Shown piece by piece: positions 1 through 8,501 of a stretch of 64,000 bases of DNA. The stretch's first letter is position 1. Every line of letters starts with the position of its first letter. The notes under the pieces were generated by a model. It made no database searches, was not told the origin of the DNA, and saw only the letters and a program-made list of their open reading frames with translations. This DNA is from Synechococcus sp. CS-1325 (GTDB lineage Bacteria; Cyanobacteriota; Cyanobacteriia; PCC-6307; Cyanobiaceae). The position numbers and the translations under genes were made by a program. The stretch spans positions 1 to 64,000 of the forward strand of contig JAHLYW010000044.1 in assembly GCA_025128135.1 (NCBI GenBank), read 5' to 3'.

Positions 1-2
1 GC

Positions 3-1268
3 AAAGCGGCGCCGGCCGCTGCGAGCGGCGCGATCCTGCCGTCCGGCTTCCCGGCGAAGAACCTGCCGCCGGTTCTCGAGACGCTGAAGCCGCTGCAATT
101 CTCGAGCGAGCTGGTCGTCACCACCCCCCAGCCGGTTTACCTCCTGCCCCGCGACCACAAGTTCCACGCCGGCGGCTTCTACGCCTGTAATGAGTTCTGG
201 GAGTGGCACTACTTCTCGGGCTTCGCGAAGGACGCGCAGGGCAATGATTACGCGTTGTTCTTCGGCACCGATCCGGTCGGCTACGACCCGAAGAGTGGCG
301 GCTACGCCTTCGTGCCTGCGGTGCTGTCGATCTCGCCGATCAAGGAAGGCCGCAAGTACCACTACTTCAACAACTTCCCGGTGTTCGAGCCGCAGCGCCC
401 CGCCGATGCTACCTCGCCCGCAGATTTCCAGTACGTGCTGCGCAACGACGAGGCCGGCTGGTCGATCGACGAGCGCTACTACGCGAACGACGAGCGCTGG
501 ATCTTTCGCATGAAGTCGAAGAATCCTGCTGACCCCTGGTGCGACCTCGACATCCGCCTCGGCGCGCCGGGATATATCCCGCGTACGCCGACCGGCATCG
601 AGGAGGAAGGCGTCAACGACACCGGCCGCTACAACCCTCAGACGATGCACGGCCTGTCGTACTACTACATCGCGCCGAACATGCCGTTCACCGGCAAGTT
701 CGGCTTCGGCGGGCGCACCGTTCAGCTCACTGGCAGCGTCTGGCTCGAGCACCAGTGGGGCAACATCAAGGGTCTCGACCAGGAGAACTGCCGCTGGCGC
801 TGGTTCAGCTTCCGCTTCGACGACGGGCGGATGCTGGCGTTCCGCCACTGGATGCTGCCGCCCGACAACCTGCCGGCGCACGAGCGCAACCACTACTGCA
901 TGGTGCATCCGGACGGGCGCATCGAGTACGGCTTCCCCAACCGCGAGATGCGCTTCACTCCGACGCGCGCGTTCAGCGTGCCGGGCAGCACGGAGCAGTG
1001 GAACCCGGAAGGGCTGATGGAAACGCCTTTTGGCAATTTCTTCCTGAAGTCGCTCGTCGACGACTCGGTGTTCATCAGCAAGACCGGCATGACGTTCTGG
1101 GAAGGGCCGATGGCGATGCTTGAGGGCAATTCCAAGGGCCGCAAGATTGGTATGGCCTACGTCGAGCAGTACTTCCAGCCGCGCGGCGGCCCGGCGGCGA
1201 TGCGCACGCTCCCGGAGCAGGACCTCGCGCGCGAGCTGCCGCTTTCTGGCACCACGCGTCGAGCTTAA
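3..1268 (+). CDS. AttH/CrtC-type lipocalin-fold protein, 5' end cut by window edge
   Basis: The reading frame is open from the first bases, so the N-terminus lies outside the window; 421 residues are visible. The sequence resembles the AttH / carotenoid 1,2-hydratase (CrtC) lipocalin-like group: it is rich in aromatic beta-strand segments and carries the motif W-L-E-H-Q-W-G at residues 247-253, the position where CrtC-like proteins have a conserved HQWG block. A second full-length protein at 4086-5507 shares the N-terminal pattern (PRDHxxHxGGxY, then an aromatic HYF(S/T)GF block) and its own EHQWG motif, so the two are paralogs. Family members act on hydrophobic substrates such as carotenoids or lipids, but no substrate can be inferred here. 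Codon use is GC-rich and looks proteobacterial rather than cyanobacterial, which suggests transfer. Confidence 0.7.
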   Translation, partial: KAAPAAASGAILPSGFPAKNLPPVLETLKPLQFSSELVVTTPQPVYLLPRDHKFHAGGFYACNEFWEWHYFSGFAKDAQGNDYALFFGTDPVGYDPKSGGYAFVPAVLSISPIKEGRKYHYFNNFPVFEPQRPADATSPADFQYVLRNDEAGWSIDERYYANDERWIFRMKSKNPADPWCDLDIRLGAPGYIPRTPTGIEEEGVNDTGRYNPQTMHGLSYYYIAPNMPFTGKFGFGGRTVQLTGSVWLEHQWGNIKGLDQENCRWRWFSFRFDDGRMLAFRHWMLPPDNLPAHERNHYCMVHPDGRIEYGFPNREMRFTPTRAFSVPGSTEQWNPEGLMETPFGNFFLKSLVDDSVFISKTGMTFWEGPMAMLEGNSKGRKIGMAYVEQYFQPRGGPAAMRTLPEQDLARELPLSGTTRRA

Positions 1269-1330
1269 GTCGACCCCTGTTTACTGGATCCGATCGCTCC
1301 TGCCTTCCAGCGAATTAGTTTATTTACAAC

Positions 1331-1375
1331 AAGGAGGAAAACATGATAGATCTATTAACGGTGTCGTACCAATAA
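1331..1375 (+). other. Consensus ribosome binding site followed by a 10-codon ORF
   Basis: A textbook Shine-Dalgarno sequence (AAGGAGG at 1331-1337) stands 5 bases before an ATG at 1343. The frame closes after ten codons (MIDLLTVSYQ, stop at 1373-1375). It lies in the gap between the AttH-like gene and the outer-membrane protein gene. It could be a leader peptide, or the surviving 5' end of a lost gene. Nothing in the ten residues is recognisable. Confidence 0.3.
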
Positions 1376-1482
1376 CGCCATCCTGGGCTTCAGATCTCAA
1401 TGGGCGATAGAGGCCTATCAAGCTATCACAAGATTACTAAATCATGGGACACCAACGGCTACCGCTTGGCAAGATTGAATTG

Positions 1483-2403
1483 ATGAAAGAATTATTCAAG
1501 GGTGCCTGCCGCGGGACTGGTAGAAGAACAGCTTTTATCGCATGCAGCTTTGCAGCGGTGGTGTGCGCCCAACCCGCCCATGCTGGCAAGGCACGCGACT
1601 ACCTCAACGCTCCAAAGAACACTTGGGTAACATTTTATAATGCCGGTTATTCCACTTATGTCACGCCCGTCGAGGGCGGGGAGGACTTCGGCGTTCCAGA
1701 GATTGGTGCTGACGTTTACTCGCAATCCGTCATCATCACCCGGGTCATGGATTTCTGGGGCCGCACCGGTGGCGTGTCGGTCATCGTCCCCTATCTCAAC
1801 CTATCGCTCGATGCAAGCGGATACCAAGCGCAGCAGGCCGGCGTGGGCGATCTCAGCTTCGCTTTGGAAACAAACCTCTTCGGCGCTCCTGCCCTGAGCA
1901 AGGAGGAGTTCAAGAGCTGGACGCCCCAACCTTTCGCCAGCATTCATTTCGTGCTGACGGCGCCCACCGGTTCCTATGACGCCGACAACGTGCTCAACGT
2001 CGGCTCCAACCGATGGATCTTCACCCCAACGATCAACTACAGCTACACGCCAAATGGCGGCAGGACATGGCTTGAGGCCTATGGCAGCACGAAACTGTTC
2101 TCGGAGAACAAGGCTACGAAGACCGAGCAGGACCCGCTGTTACTGATAGAGGGTCATGCCAGCCAGAACCTAACGGACAAGATCTGGCTGTCGGTTGATG
2201 CCTATTACAATGTCGGCGGCGAAACCCGAGTGTCTGGCGTGGCTCAAGATAATGCAGCCGATACGCTTCGGCTTGGTGTAGGTGCCGGAATACGGCTGTG
2301 GAGCGGCGCGCAGCTGATGCTCAATTATGACCAGGTGGTCATCAAGCCTGACAGCCAGCCGGAGGGGAGGAGTGTAAGACTTAGTTTGGCACAAGTCTGG
2401 TAA
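1483..2403 (+). CDS. MetA/SphA-type outer-membrane transport protein
   Basis: A 306-residue protein resembling the 'MetA-pathway of phenol degradation' outer-membrane family, which forms beta-barrels tied to uptake of hydrophobic or aromatic compounds. A signal peptide is visible (basic N-terminus, hydrophobic core, A-H-A-G cleavage area near residue 35). The rest alternates polar and aromatic residues as in a barrel and ends in a C-terminal W after a beta-strand, typical of outer-membrane proteins. I chose the ATG at 1483 because it directly precedes the signal peptide; an in-frame ATG at 1444 would add 13 residues. GC is lower than in the neighbouring genes. Its place between two AttH/CrtC-like genes suggests a role with a hydrophobic substrate, but that is inference. 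Confidence 0.7.
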   Translation: MKELFKGACRGTGRRTAFIACSFAAVVCAQPAHAGKARDYLNAPKNTWVTFYNAGYSTYVTPVEGGEDFGVPEIGADVYSQSVIITRVMDFWGRTGGVSVIVPYLNLSLDASGYQAQQAGVGDLSFALETNLFGAPALSKEEFKSWTPQPFASIHFVLTAPTGSYDADNVLNVGSNRWIFTPTINYSYTPNGGRTWLEAYGSTKLFSENKATKTEQDPLLLIEGHASQNLTDKIWLSVDAYYNVGGETRVSGVAQDNAADTLRLGVGAGIRLWSGAQLMLNYDQVVIKPDSQPEGRSVRLSLAQVW

Positions 2404-3142
2404 TTCTATTCGATGGAGGTTCACCGCTCTCTACAGGTAGTCAGGGCTCAGCACTGGATCGCTGCTCTCGTCGCCTTCAGCGACGGGGTTCGATGCTCAC
2501 GACATGGACTCACGACGACCAGCTGGAGTGGGAGATGCCTCCGGCGCAGAAGAATCCCTGGGCTTTAGCCGCTAGGACATTGCCGCCACCTCCGCTGATG
2601 GCTGGTCGCAGGGATGACTGAAGACCACCTGTAGATCCTGGAACAGGCCGAAGTCACCTTGCGCAGCCTTGTTCATCAGCGGGCGCGATCAGCCATACAT
2701 CCAGCTGACCTTGGGGTTGATGCGCTGCGTCGCTTCGGAAGTCACACGGATGTCGCGTGACAAGCATCTCGCAATTCAAGAAAATCCCCATGACCACCGT
2801 GGCGTGACGGCGTAACCAGTGGCAGGTCATGCAGACCTTGCGGCTGCGGGTTTTGAGCAGCAGAGCGCTGTAGCGGCAAGGCCACTCCTCGACTGAGGCC
2901 TCAAGCCGGGAGCCCAGGGCCACTGGTCGGAGGAGAGAGACACCCACGAACCATGCCGATTCGTTCACTTGTACCGGCGCGGTTGGGAGGGGGCTCGGCT
3001 GCCGCAGTAGAGCTCGGCGGCGAAGGCACGTTCGGAATGCGCTGGGGGATGGCCGTCATCAACGATGCGGAAAGTGGATAGCGCTGACACCGAGGCGAAG
3101 ACTACGTTCAATGTCAATGCTTCTTTCCCTTTCCTTGCGCCC
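2404..3142. other. Gene-poor gap of about 740 bp
   Basis: No gene is recognised here. A 42-codon frame at 2493-2621 (+) and a 104-codon frame at 2654-2968 (-) are open, but neither has a recognisable motif or a convincing start. The composition looks like degraded coding sequence. No terminal inverted repeats or transposase motifs were seen. Confidence 0.4.
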
Positions 3143-3885
3143 ATGAGTGCTCCAGTCCCCCTATCGCGAAAGTTCCTGGCGGAGCTGATCGGCACCTTCT
3201 GGCTGGTATTGGGTGGTTGCGGCAGCGCTGTTCTGGCGGCGGTGTTCCCTTACGACAGTGCGGCTGCCAATCCCCTCGGGCTTGGCTTTCTTGGTGTCTC
3301 GATCGCCTTCGGCCTGACCCTGCTGACGATGGCCTACGCCATCGGCCACATCTCCGGCTGCCACATCAACCCCGCCGTGAGCTTCGGCCTCTGGGCCGGG
3401 GGGCGGTTCCCGGGCTCCCATCTCCTGTCTTATGTGGTGGCCCAGGTGCTCGGCGGCATCATCGCCGGCGGCGTGATCCTGATCATCGCCAGTGGCCGGG
3501 ATGGCTTCGCCCTCACTGGCAGCAACCCCCTGGCCACCAACGGTTGGGGGACCCACTCGCCAGGCGGCTATGGCTTCCTAGCCGCACTGCTCATCGAAGT
3601 GGTTCTCACCTTCATCTTCCTGCTGGTGATCATGGGCGCCACCGATCGTCTGGCCCCCGGCGGTTTCGCCGGCGTTCCCATCGGCCTCTCCCTGACCCTG
3701 ATTCACCTGATCAGCATCCCCGTCACCAACACCTCCGTGAACCCGGCCCGCAGCACCGCTGTGGCCGCCTGGGGGTGGGCGGCGAGGCGATGGGCCAGCT
3801 CTGGCTGTTCTGGGTGGCACCGATCGCCGGCGCTCTGCTGGCGGGCTGGGTGTACCGCAACCTGCTGGAGGGCCGGGCCGACTGA
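3143..3885 (+). pseudogene. aqpZ: Aquaporin Z-like channel with a one-base frameshift
   Basis: A member of the major intrinsic protein family, which forms water or small-solute channels in the inner membrane. The first NPA box is in HINPAVS (N76) and the second is in VNPARS (N200); six hydrophobic segments surround them. The frame from ATG 3143 is aquaporin up to about residue 210 and then turns into unrelated sequence. The true C-terminus ([18 protein letters not shown], then a stop at 3883-3885) continues in another frame. Adding one G in the run at about 3769-3775 would restore a continuous protein of about 247 residues, so this is a single-base loss in a homopolymer, either a real mutation or a sequencing error. 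The N-terminus ([20 protein letters not shown]) looks like a normal AqpZ. Confidence 0.85.
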
Positions 3886-4085
3886 TCGGCTGAGGGCCCA
3901 CGCGGGAGGCCCCCGACAGGGCCGCCTCCCGCATCACCACGGTCAGCAGACCCCCCACTCTCTTCAGGCCTGGTCGGGTTCGCTGGAGCGCAGATCGAGA
4001 TCACTGCCGGCCACCGGACCCAGCCGTCTTGCACCTGTTGTGCACCTGGCACCCCTCCTCCAACGACCAACAGGAACCGCCCCCG

Positions 4086-5507
4086 ATGACCCCTCCCGAT
4101 TTTCAGCCACGCGACACCTTCGCTGCCATGGATCGTCCCGCCGGTACCGCGCGACGTAGCTTTCTTAGTGGCGCTGCAGCAACGGTCGCAGCCCTCGCGG
4201 CGGGGCGCGCATCAGCGAAGCCAAGGCCAGGTGCCGCAGCGACGGCAGCCCAGAACGCGTTCGACCCCGCAACGTTCACCGGCCCCGGCATCGAGTCGGA
4301 AACCGGCAACGCGATCTACAACTTCCCGCGTGACCATGCGATGCACGGTGGCCCGTGGTACCGCGGCGCCGAGTACCAGGAAACGCACTACTTCACGGGC
4401 TTTTTCAACGACAAGCGCACCGGCAAGCCCTACTCGGTGTTCTTCTGCTGGGCCGCGTACGGCTGGGACGCGAAGCTCGGGCGACCGGTCTGGGTGTCGC
4501 TGTTCTCGATGACCGACATCGAGCGCAAGAAGTTCCGGCAGGCGGTGCACCCGATGAGCGGCAAGCTCGCCACCAGCGGCTCCGGCCCGGACGTGGCCGC
4601 CAAGGCGTTCACTGCCCAGTACGTGCTCGGCCAGGACGGCGGCGGCAACGAAGGCCTTTTCTCGTACCAGTCGAAAGACGAGAGCTTCCGCTGGATGGCG
4701 AACGTGCCGAAGCCGACCGACGGGCTCAAGAACCAGACGCCATACGCGATCGACTGCCGCGCGCGGGTCGTCAAGCCCGGCTTCCGCTGCCCGGTGCCTT
4801 ATGGCTTCACGCAGGAAGGCCTCGGCACTGACGTGGCGAACAACCTGGCCAACCCCTTCACGGGCGCGGCGCTGTCCTGGTACGTCATCGCGCCGTGCAT
4901 GGAAGCCGAGATCAAGCTGAAGCTCGACGACATGGACCTCGATCTCACGGGGCAGGTGTACTACGAGCACCAGTGGGGCCGCATTCGCATTCCAGGCATG
5001 GAGCAGGCGCGCTACACGTGGGGCTGGGCACGCATGGACAACGGCGACATCCTGAACTGGCGCACCTACCGCGATGCCAAGACCGGCAAATACGTGCCGT
5101 CCGATCCGGCCAACCGGTTCAACGTGATCCGTCCCGACGGCACGGTGCAGTACTGGATGGGATCCGCGTTCGTCTACGAGCCGCTGAAATGGTGGAAGTC
5201 GCCGGAGACCGGCGTCGACTACCCGGTGTACGCCAAGATGAATACCCCTCTCGGCGTCTTCTACACCGACCCGGTCGTCGAAGTTGCCGAGGCGCAACTG
5301 TTCAACGGAGGCATGTGGGAAGGCGCCGCGCGCCTTCGCAAGGACAGCGCGACCGGGCCCGTCGTCGGCCGTTCGTTCTGCGAGTTCATGTGGGCGCCGT
5401 TCGATTCGCCCCTGGGCAAGGACATTCCCTACGACCCGGCGATCACCGCCTCGCCAGGTGCAGGCCTCCCAGAGGCGCGCGATTTCCGTGCCTTCACGAA
5501 GTGGTGA
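4086..5507 (+). CDS. Tat-exported AttH/CrtC-type lipocalin-fold protein
   Basis: A complete 473-residue protein. A twin-arginine signal is visible: A-R-R-S-F-L-S-G with the arginines at 23-24, followed by an Ala-rich hydrophobic stretch to an A-S-A region, so the folded protein is probably exported. The mature part is a paralog of the protein at 3-1268, with the matching PRDHxxHGGPWY block and the EHQWG motif at residues 294-298, as in AttH / CrtC-like two-lipocalin proteins. Start ATG 4086 has a weak CAGGA upstream; ATG 4128 is an alternative that would leave only nine residues before the twin arginine. The reaction is unknown; hydration or binding of a carotenoid- or terpenoid-like lipid is a family-based guess. 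Export by Tat could mean a bound cofactor or a need for cytoplasmic folding. Confidence 0.75.
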   Translation: MTPPDFQPRDTFAAMDRPAGTARRSFLSGAAATVAALAAGRASAKPRPGAAATAAQNAFDPATFTGPGIESETGNAIYNFPRDHAMHGGPWYRGAEYQETHYFTGFFNDKRTGKPYSVFFCWAAYGWDAKLGRPVWVSLFSMTDIERKKFRQAVHPMSGKLATSGSGPDVAAKAFTAQYVLGQDGGGNEGLFSYQSKDESFRWMANVPKPTDGLKNQTPYAIDCRARVVKPGFRCPVPYGFTQEGLGTDVANNLANPFTGAALSWYVIAPCMEAEIKLKLDDMDLDLTGQVYYEHQWGRIRIPGMEQARYTWGWARMDNGDILNWRTYRDAKTGKYVPSDPANRFNVIRPDGTVQYWMGSAFVYEPLKWWKSPETGVDYPVYAKMNTPLGVFYTDPVVEVAEAQLFNGGMWEGAARLRKDSATGPVVGRSFCEFMWAPFDSPLGKDIPYDPAITASPGAGLPEARDFRAFTKW

Positions 5508-5604
5508 ACGGCGCACTGGTATCGGGCAGCCGCACGGGGCCGCGTTTCTTGCTGCTGTCCGATCAACGCTTCAACGGCGTATCTCCACCCACTCAGGATC
5601 GGTC

Positions 5605-5694
5605 ATGACAATGTCTTCAGGCGCATCCATGGCGGAGCAACCTCCATTTGAAGGCCCAGGCGTCGAGACACAGAGCGGCCAGGCGGCTCCGTAG
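5605..5694 (+). pseudogene. Truncated N-terminal fragment of a third AttH/CrtC-like copy
   Basis: A 29-codon frame (ATG 5605, stop 5692-5694) contains F-E-G-P-G-V-E-T-Q-S-G. This aligns with [11 protein letters not shown] just before the conserved region of the 4086-5507 protein. The similarity is short, but it lies in the expected position and order directly downstream of a paralog. It suggests a tandem array whose third member was lost when the adjoining prophage junction formed. Confidence 0.4.
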
Positions 5695-5803
5695 TAGGCA
5701 ATGTCATTGCAGGAGGAGGTCAGCCCAAGTTCAGTTGATCCGAGATACGAATTTCCAGATTTTGCGACATTTCCGAAGCGGTACGCGCGAGTTTCTCGTA
5801 TTC

Positions 5804-5824
5804 GGGGGTATATCCCCCCTTTTT
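5804..5824 (+). terminator. Rho-independent terminator-like hairpin
   Basis: GGGGG (5804-5808), loop TATAT, CCCCC(C) (5814-5819), then five T (5820-5824). The T-run follows only on the plus strand, so it would end transcripts coming from the AttH-like genes. The stem is only five base pairs. Confidence 0.5.
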
Positions 5825-5971
5825 GTTCTTCACTTGATTTGATTGATCGTGAACTTGGGTGCCCTGCCTCGCGCTTGATTGTGCGCCGAGCATTCGGTTC
5901 CTGCTATTCGGTTGCGCTTGGTTGTCGATGTTGAAGGTGCGCTCCGCCCGTGTGGACGGAGCGCGGATGGA

Positions 5972-6838
5972 TCAACGCCGGGCGCCAGCTGGCTTCTTGG
6001 CGTAGCTGGCTAGGTAGAGCTCACTGGCGCTCATGCTCTGCAGGTTGGTCGGCAGGCCGTTGCCATCGAACTCAGCGATCACGGTGGCGGGGCCCAGGCC
6101 GCCGCGCTGGTTGAACAGGAAGCTGAGCACCGGATGGGTGCGCAGCGACTCGATGTGATCGGCGGCGTCAAGGTTGCCGTGATCACCGAGCAGCACGTTG
6201 CCCTTGGAGTCGATCGGCTCCAGCAGGTCACGGCCGGCACCGTCCTTGGTGAGGCGGAACTCACCGCCGACCTGGTGCTTGAAGATCTCAAAAAACGAGC
6301 CGCGGTTATCACCACCGGCGCGGCCATCGGCATCGACGAACAGCCGCTCCAGCAGGCGCTCCTTGCGCAGGTTCTGCACGTCCTGGAGCGCCTCGTCCCG
6401 CTCCTTGGCGGCCGCTTTCACCTTGCGGGCAGCGGCGGCCTCCAGCTGCAGTTCACGGCTGGCGATCTCGCGTTCCAGCTGCTCCTTCTGCCGCTCGGCC
6501 TCCTGGAGGCGCTCGTACTCATCCGGGTTGATCTTGGAGAACTGGGCGAGCTGACGCTTGATCGTGCGCAGCTCCCGCTCCAGCTGGTTGGTCTTGCGCC
6601 GCTCCGCCTTGAGCGCATCGGACGGTTCGGAGCGGGAAGCCTCGACCTCCTCGCCGGGTTCATCCAGTGGCTCATCCGGGTCGAGGTCGTCATCCTCGAG
6701 GTCGTCGTCTTCAATTTCCGGCTGGGCAGGCGGCTCCTGGTTGGGCCAGTGCTGCGGCTGCGCGTAGCTGACGAGCTGCTGATGCTCGGCGGTCGGTTGC
6801 GGCAGGACGCCGAGGTCCTGGAGAAGGCGTTTGGTCAT
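5972..6838 (-). CDS. Phage capsid scaffolding protein
   Basis: A 288-residue protein with the usual scaffold layout. An N-terminal Pro/Gln-rich part leads into a strongly acidic stretch (D/E runs, about residues 45-75), then a long charged coiled coil (about 85-165, many E/K/R/Q heptads), then a compact C-terminal domain. Scaffolds assemble inside the procapsid and usually bind the major capsid protein through the C-terminus. It is the last gene of the leftward structural module (portal, small protein, LysM protein, scaffold). A capsid gene is normally next but is absent. I chose ATG 6838 over the upstream GTG at 6853. The scaffold call rests on architecture and gene order, not a diagnostic motif. 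Confidence 0.7.
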   Translation of the reverse strand: MTKRLLQDLGVLPQPTAEHQQLVSYAQPQHWPNQEPPAQPEIEDDDLEDDDLDPDEPLDEPGEEVEASRSEPSDALKAERRKTNQLERELRTIKRQLAQFSKINPDEYERLQEAERQKEQLEREIASRELQLEAAAARKVKAAAKERDEALQDVQNLRKERLLERLFVDADGRAGGDNRGSFFEIFKHQVGGEFRLTKDGAGRDLLEPIDSKGNVLLGDHGNLDAADHIESLRTHPVLSFLFNQRGGLGPATVIAEFDGNGLPTNLQSMSASELYLASYAKKPAGARR

Positions 6839-6909
6839 CGGTCCACCCATCACGGCTGTGGTTAAAGCGAGCGCCCCATCCGGGCTGCACTCACCCCAGC
6901 TATTGCCAT

Positions 6910-8004
6910 TCAGGGAGTGTCGGGCGGCGGATCCGGCGACAGGTCCACATCCCAGAGGTCATCAGCCGCATTCACGCCCCGCAGCGGCGGCAGGTAGATC
7001 CAGCCGCCGGCAGACAGCAAGGTGGCGGGGCGGATCAGCGGCACCTGCAGCACCTGGCCCACGTCCAGCGGATCGGACGGGCGGATCGCCGGCACATTGA
7101 GCAGCACACCAACCGGGAGCGGATCGCTTCGGGGCCAGCGGTCGTAATCCGGGTTGTAGAGCCGCAGCCAATCCACGGTCGTGTCGTAATCGATCGCCAG
7201 TTGCTTGAGCGTGTCGCCGCTCGTGGTGGTGTGGCCATCGGCGCGCAGCAGCGACGGGTTGAGCTTGCGCAGGTAATCGACGGTCGTGCCGTGGCGGGCG
7301 GCCAGCACGTTGAGCGTGTCGCCCACCACGGTGGTGATCGGCCCCTGCTGAGCAAGATCCGGGTTGACCGCCCGCAGCGTCTGCACGGTGGTGCCATAGC
7401 GCTCGGCGATCAGGTTCAAGCTGTCGCCGGTTTCGATCACCAGCACGCGGTTGGGCTTGAGCGCAAAGCTGATCGCCTCACCCAGCTCCGGCTGCACCTG
7501 CAGCCCGATGCCACCAGGCCCGTAGGCCTGGCCGATCATCAGCAGGCTGGCGCCAGCAAACACGGCGCGAGGGCTGAGCGGCAGCACGCCCGGCGTTTGC
7601 AGCAACGACAGATCACCGAGCCAGCACACCCCCTCGGCGGGCACCTGAACGGTGGTTAGACGCGGTGGCTCGGTGGCTGGTGGGACCGCCAGCGGCTGGA
7701 AGGTGGCGCGCAGGCCGGGGCTCTGCCAGGCCTGCTCGGCCGCCAACCAGTCCCAGGGATTGGACTCGGGCGTGGCGGGCGGCAGCAGGGCGGCGCGGGT
7801 GAGGTAGCCCTCGCAGAGGATGTCGCCGGTGTCGATGCCGGGGCCGTTGTCGCGGCTGGAGATCAGCTTGGTTTGCTGAATCGAGCAGTCGATCACCTGA
7901 CGGCAGACCGTCACCGGAACCTTGGCGCCGGGATGCTGCTGCTGCTGGAGCATCAGGCGCACATTGGCGACCTCCTGCAGCGCCGTGACCGGACTGATGC
8001 TCAT
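6910..8004 (-). CDS. Phage virion-associated LysM protein
   Basis: A 364-residue protein with three LysM repeats in its second half, each with the pattern G-D-(S/T)-L ... YGTTV/HGTTV/YDTTV ... NP(D/S)L or NPDYD. LysM domains bind N-acetylglucosamine in peptidoglycan. The first 150 residues start with a helical segment (MSISPVTALQEVANVRLMLQ) and include a compact domain without a recognised motif. The start ATG at 8004 overlaps the stop of the upstream gene as ATGA, which fixes the start and indicates translational coupling. Its place between portal and scaffold suggests a connector or virion component that contacts the cell wall. A Pro-rich tail follows the last repeat. Confidence 0.7.
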   Translation of the reverse strand: MSISPVTALQEVANVRLMLQQQQHPGAKVPVTVCRQVIDCSIQQTKLISSRDNGPGIDTGDILCEGYLTRAALLPPATPESNPWDWLAAEQAWQSPGLRATFQPLAVPPATEPPRLTTVQVPAEGVCWLGDLSLLQTPGVLPLSPRAVFAGASLLMIGQAYGPGGIGLQVQPELGEAISFALKPNRVLVIETGDSLNLIAERYGTTVQTLRAVNPDLAQQGPITTVVGDTLNVLAARHGTTVDYLRKLNPSLLRADGHTTTSGDTLKQLAIDYDTTVDWLRLYNPDYDRWPRSDPLPVGVLLNVPAIRPSDPLDVGQVLQVPLIRPATLLSAGGWIYLPPLRGVNAADDLWDVDLSPDPPPDTP

Positions 8005-8501
8005 CAGGAGCGGATCAAGGTGCCGGAGAACGGCGTCGGCGCAGGGGGGCACCAGGAGGACAGGCCGGGGAGGATGAGCAGCAGGTTGGCCACATGGCCG
8101 CGCCGCTGAGCGCCGGAGCTGAGTCCGTAGCTGTTGGCGGTGGGTTCGGCGTATTCCGTCGACACCTCCTCCATCAGCAGCTCGGTGGCGTACTCGATCA
8201 CATCGAGTTTCTTCTTGGGAAGCTCGACAGGAACCGGTCCTGCAGCGGCCTTGCGGGTGGTCTTGATCACGAACGGCTCGGCGGGCGTGCCGCCAGCAGC
8301 CAGGCCCGCGTCGATCACGGCGATCGCATTGAGCGAGGCCTTGGCGGCGGGGATCGCCTCGGGGTAGCTGCGCTCCAGCTGGGCCATGGCGTCATTGATG
8401 GCGCGCAGAGCAGGGGCGGTGACAGGGATCAGAAGGGCGCGTCGGATCGCTTCCAGATCCGACGGGCGCCAGGCATTGGGATTGGCAGGTGAGCCGCTCA
8501 T
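8004..8501 (-). CDS. Phage structural-module protein of unknown function
   Basis: A 165-residue protein. It begins WRPSDLEAIRRALL with a predicted helical N-terminal half and has an Ala-rich centre, but no motif was recognised. Both ends are coupled: its ATG overlaps the portal stop as ATGA at 8501, and its stop overlaps the LysM-protein start at 8004. The position directly after the portal fits a head-tail connector or an assembly chaperone. The sequence alone does not prove this. Confidence 0.6.
   Translation of the reverse strand: MSGSPANPNAWRPSDLEAIRRALLIPVTAPALRAINDAMAQLERSYPEAIPAAKASLNAIAVIDAGLAAGGTPAEPFVIKTTRKAAAGPVPVELPKKKLDVIEYATELLMEEVSTEYAEPTANSYGLSSGAQRRGHVANLLLILPGLSSWCPPAPTPFSGTLIRS

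Larger units (their letters stand above)
5508..5971. other. Junction region between the AttH-like genes and the prophage
   Basis: The 460 bp between the rightward AttH-like gene and the leftward scaffold gene hold the paralog fragment at 5605-5694 and a terminator-like hairpin at 5804-5824. GC drops clearly after about 5700. No capsid gene, att repeat or integrase was found, although a major capsid gene would be expected after a scaffold gene. Confidence 0.5.

Noticed and set aside
1269..1400. Several hexamer restriction sites (GTCGAC, GGATCC, AGATCT) close together, suggesting vector sequence
   Set aside because: No vector backbone, resistance gene or cloning promoter is recognisable, and the flanking genes continue with natural-looking sequence.
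2404..3142. Insertion sequence remnant in the gap before the aquaporin
   Set aside because: No terminal inverted repeats, target duplication or transposase motif could be found.
4212..5516. A 434-codon open frame on the minus strand opposite the Tat-exported AttH-like gene
   Set aside because: It is the antisense shadow of a well-supported GC-rich gene, with a His/Arg/Val-rich composition and no motif.
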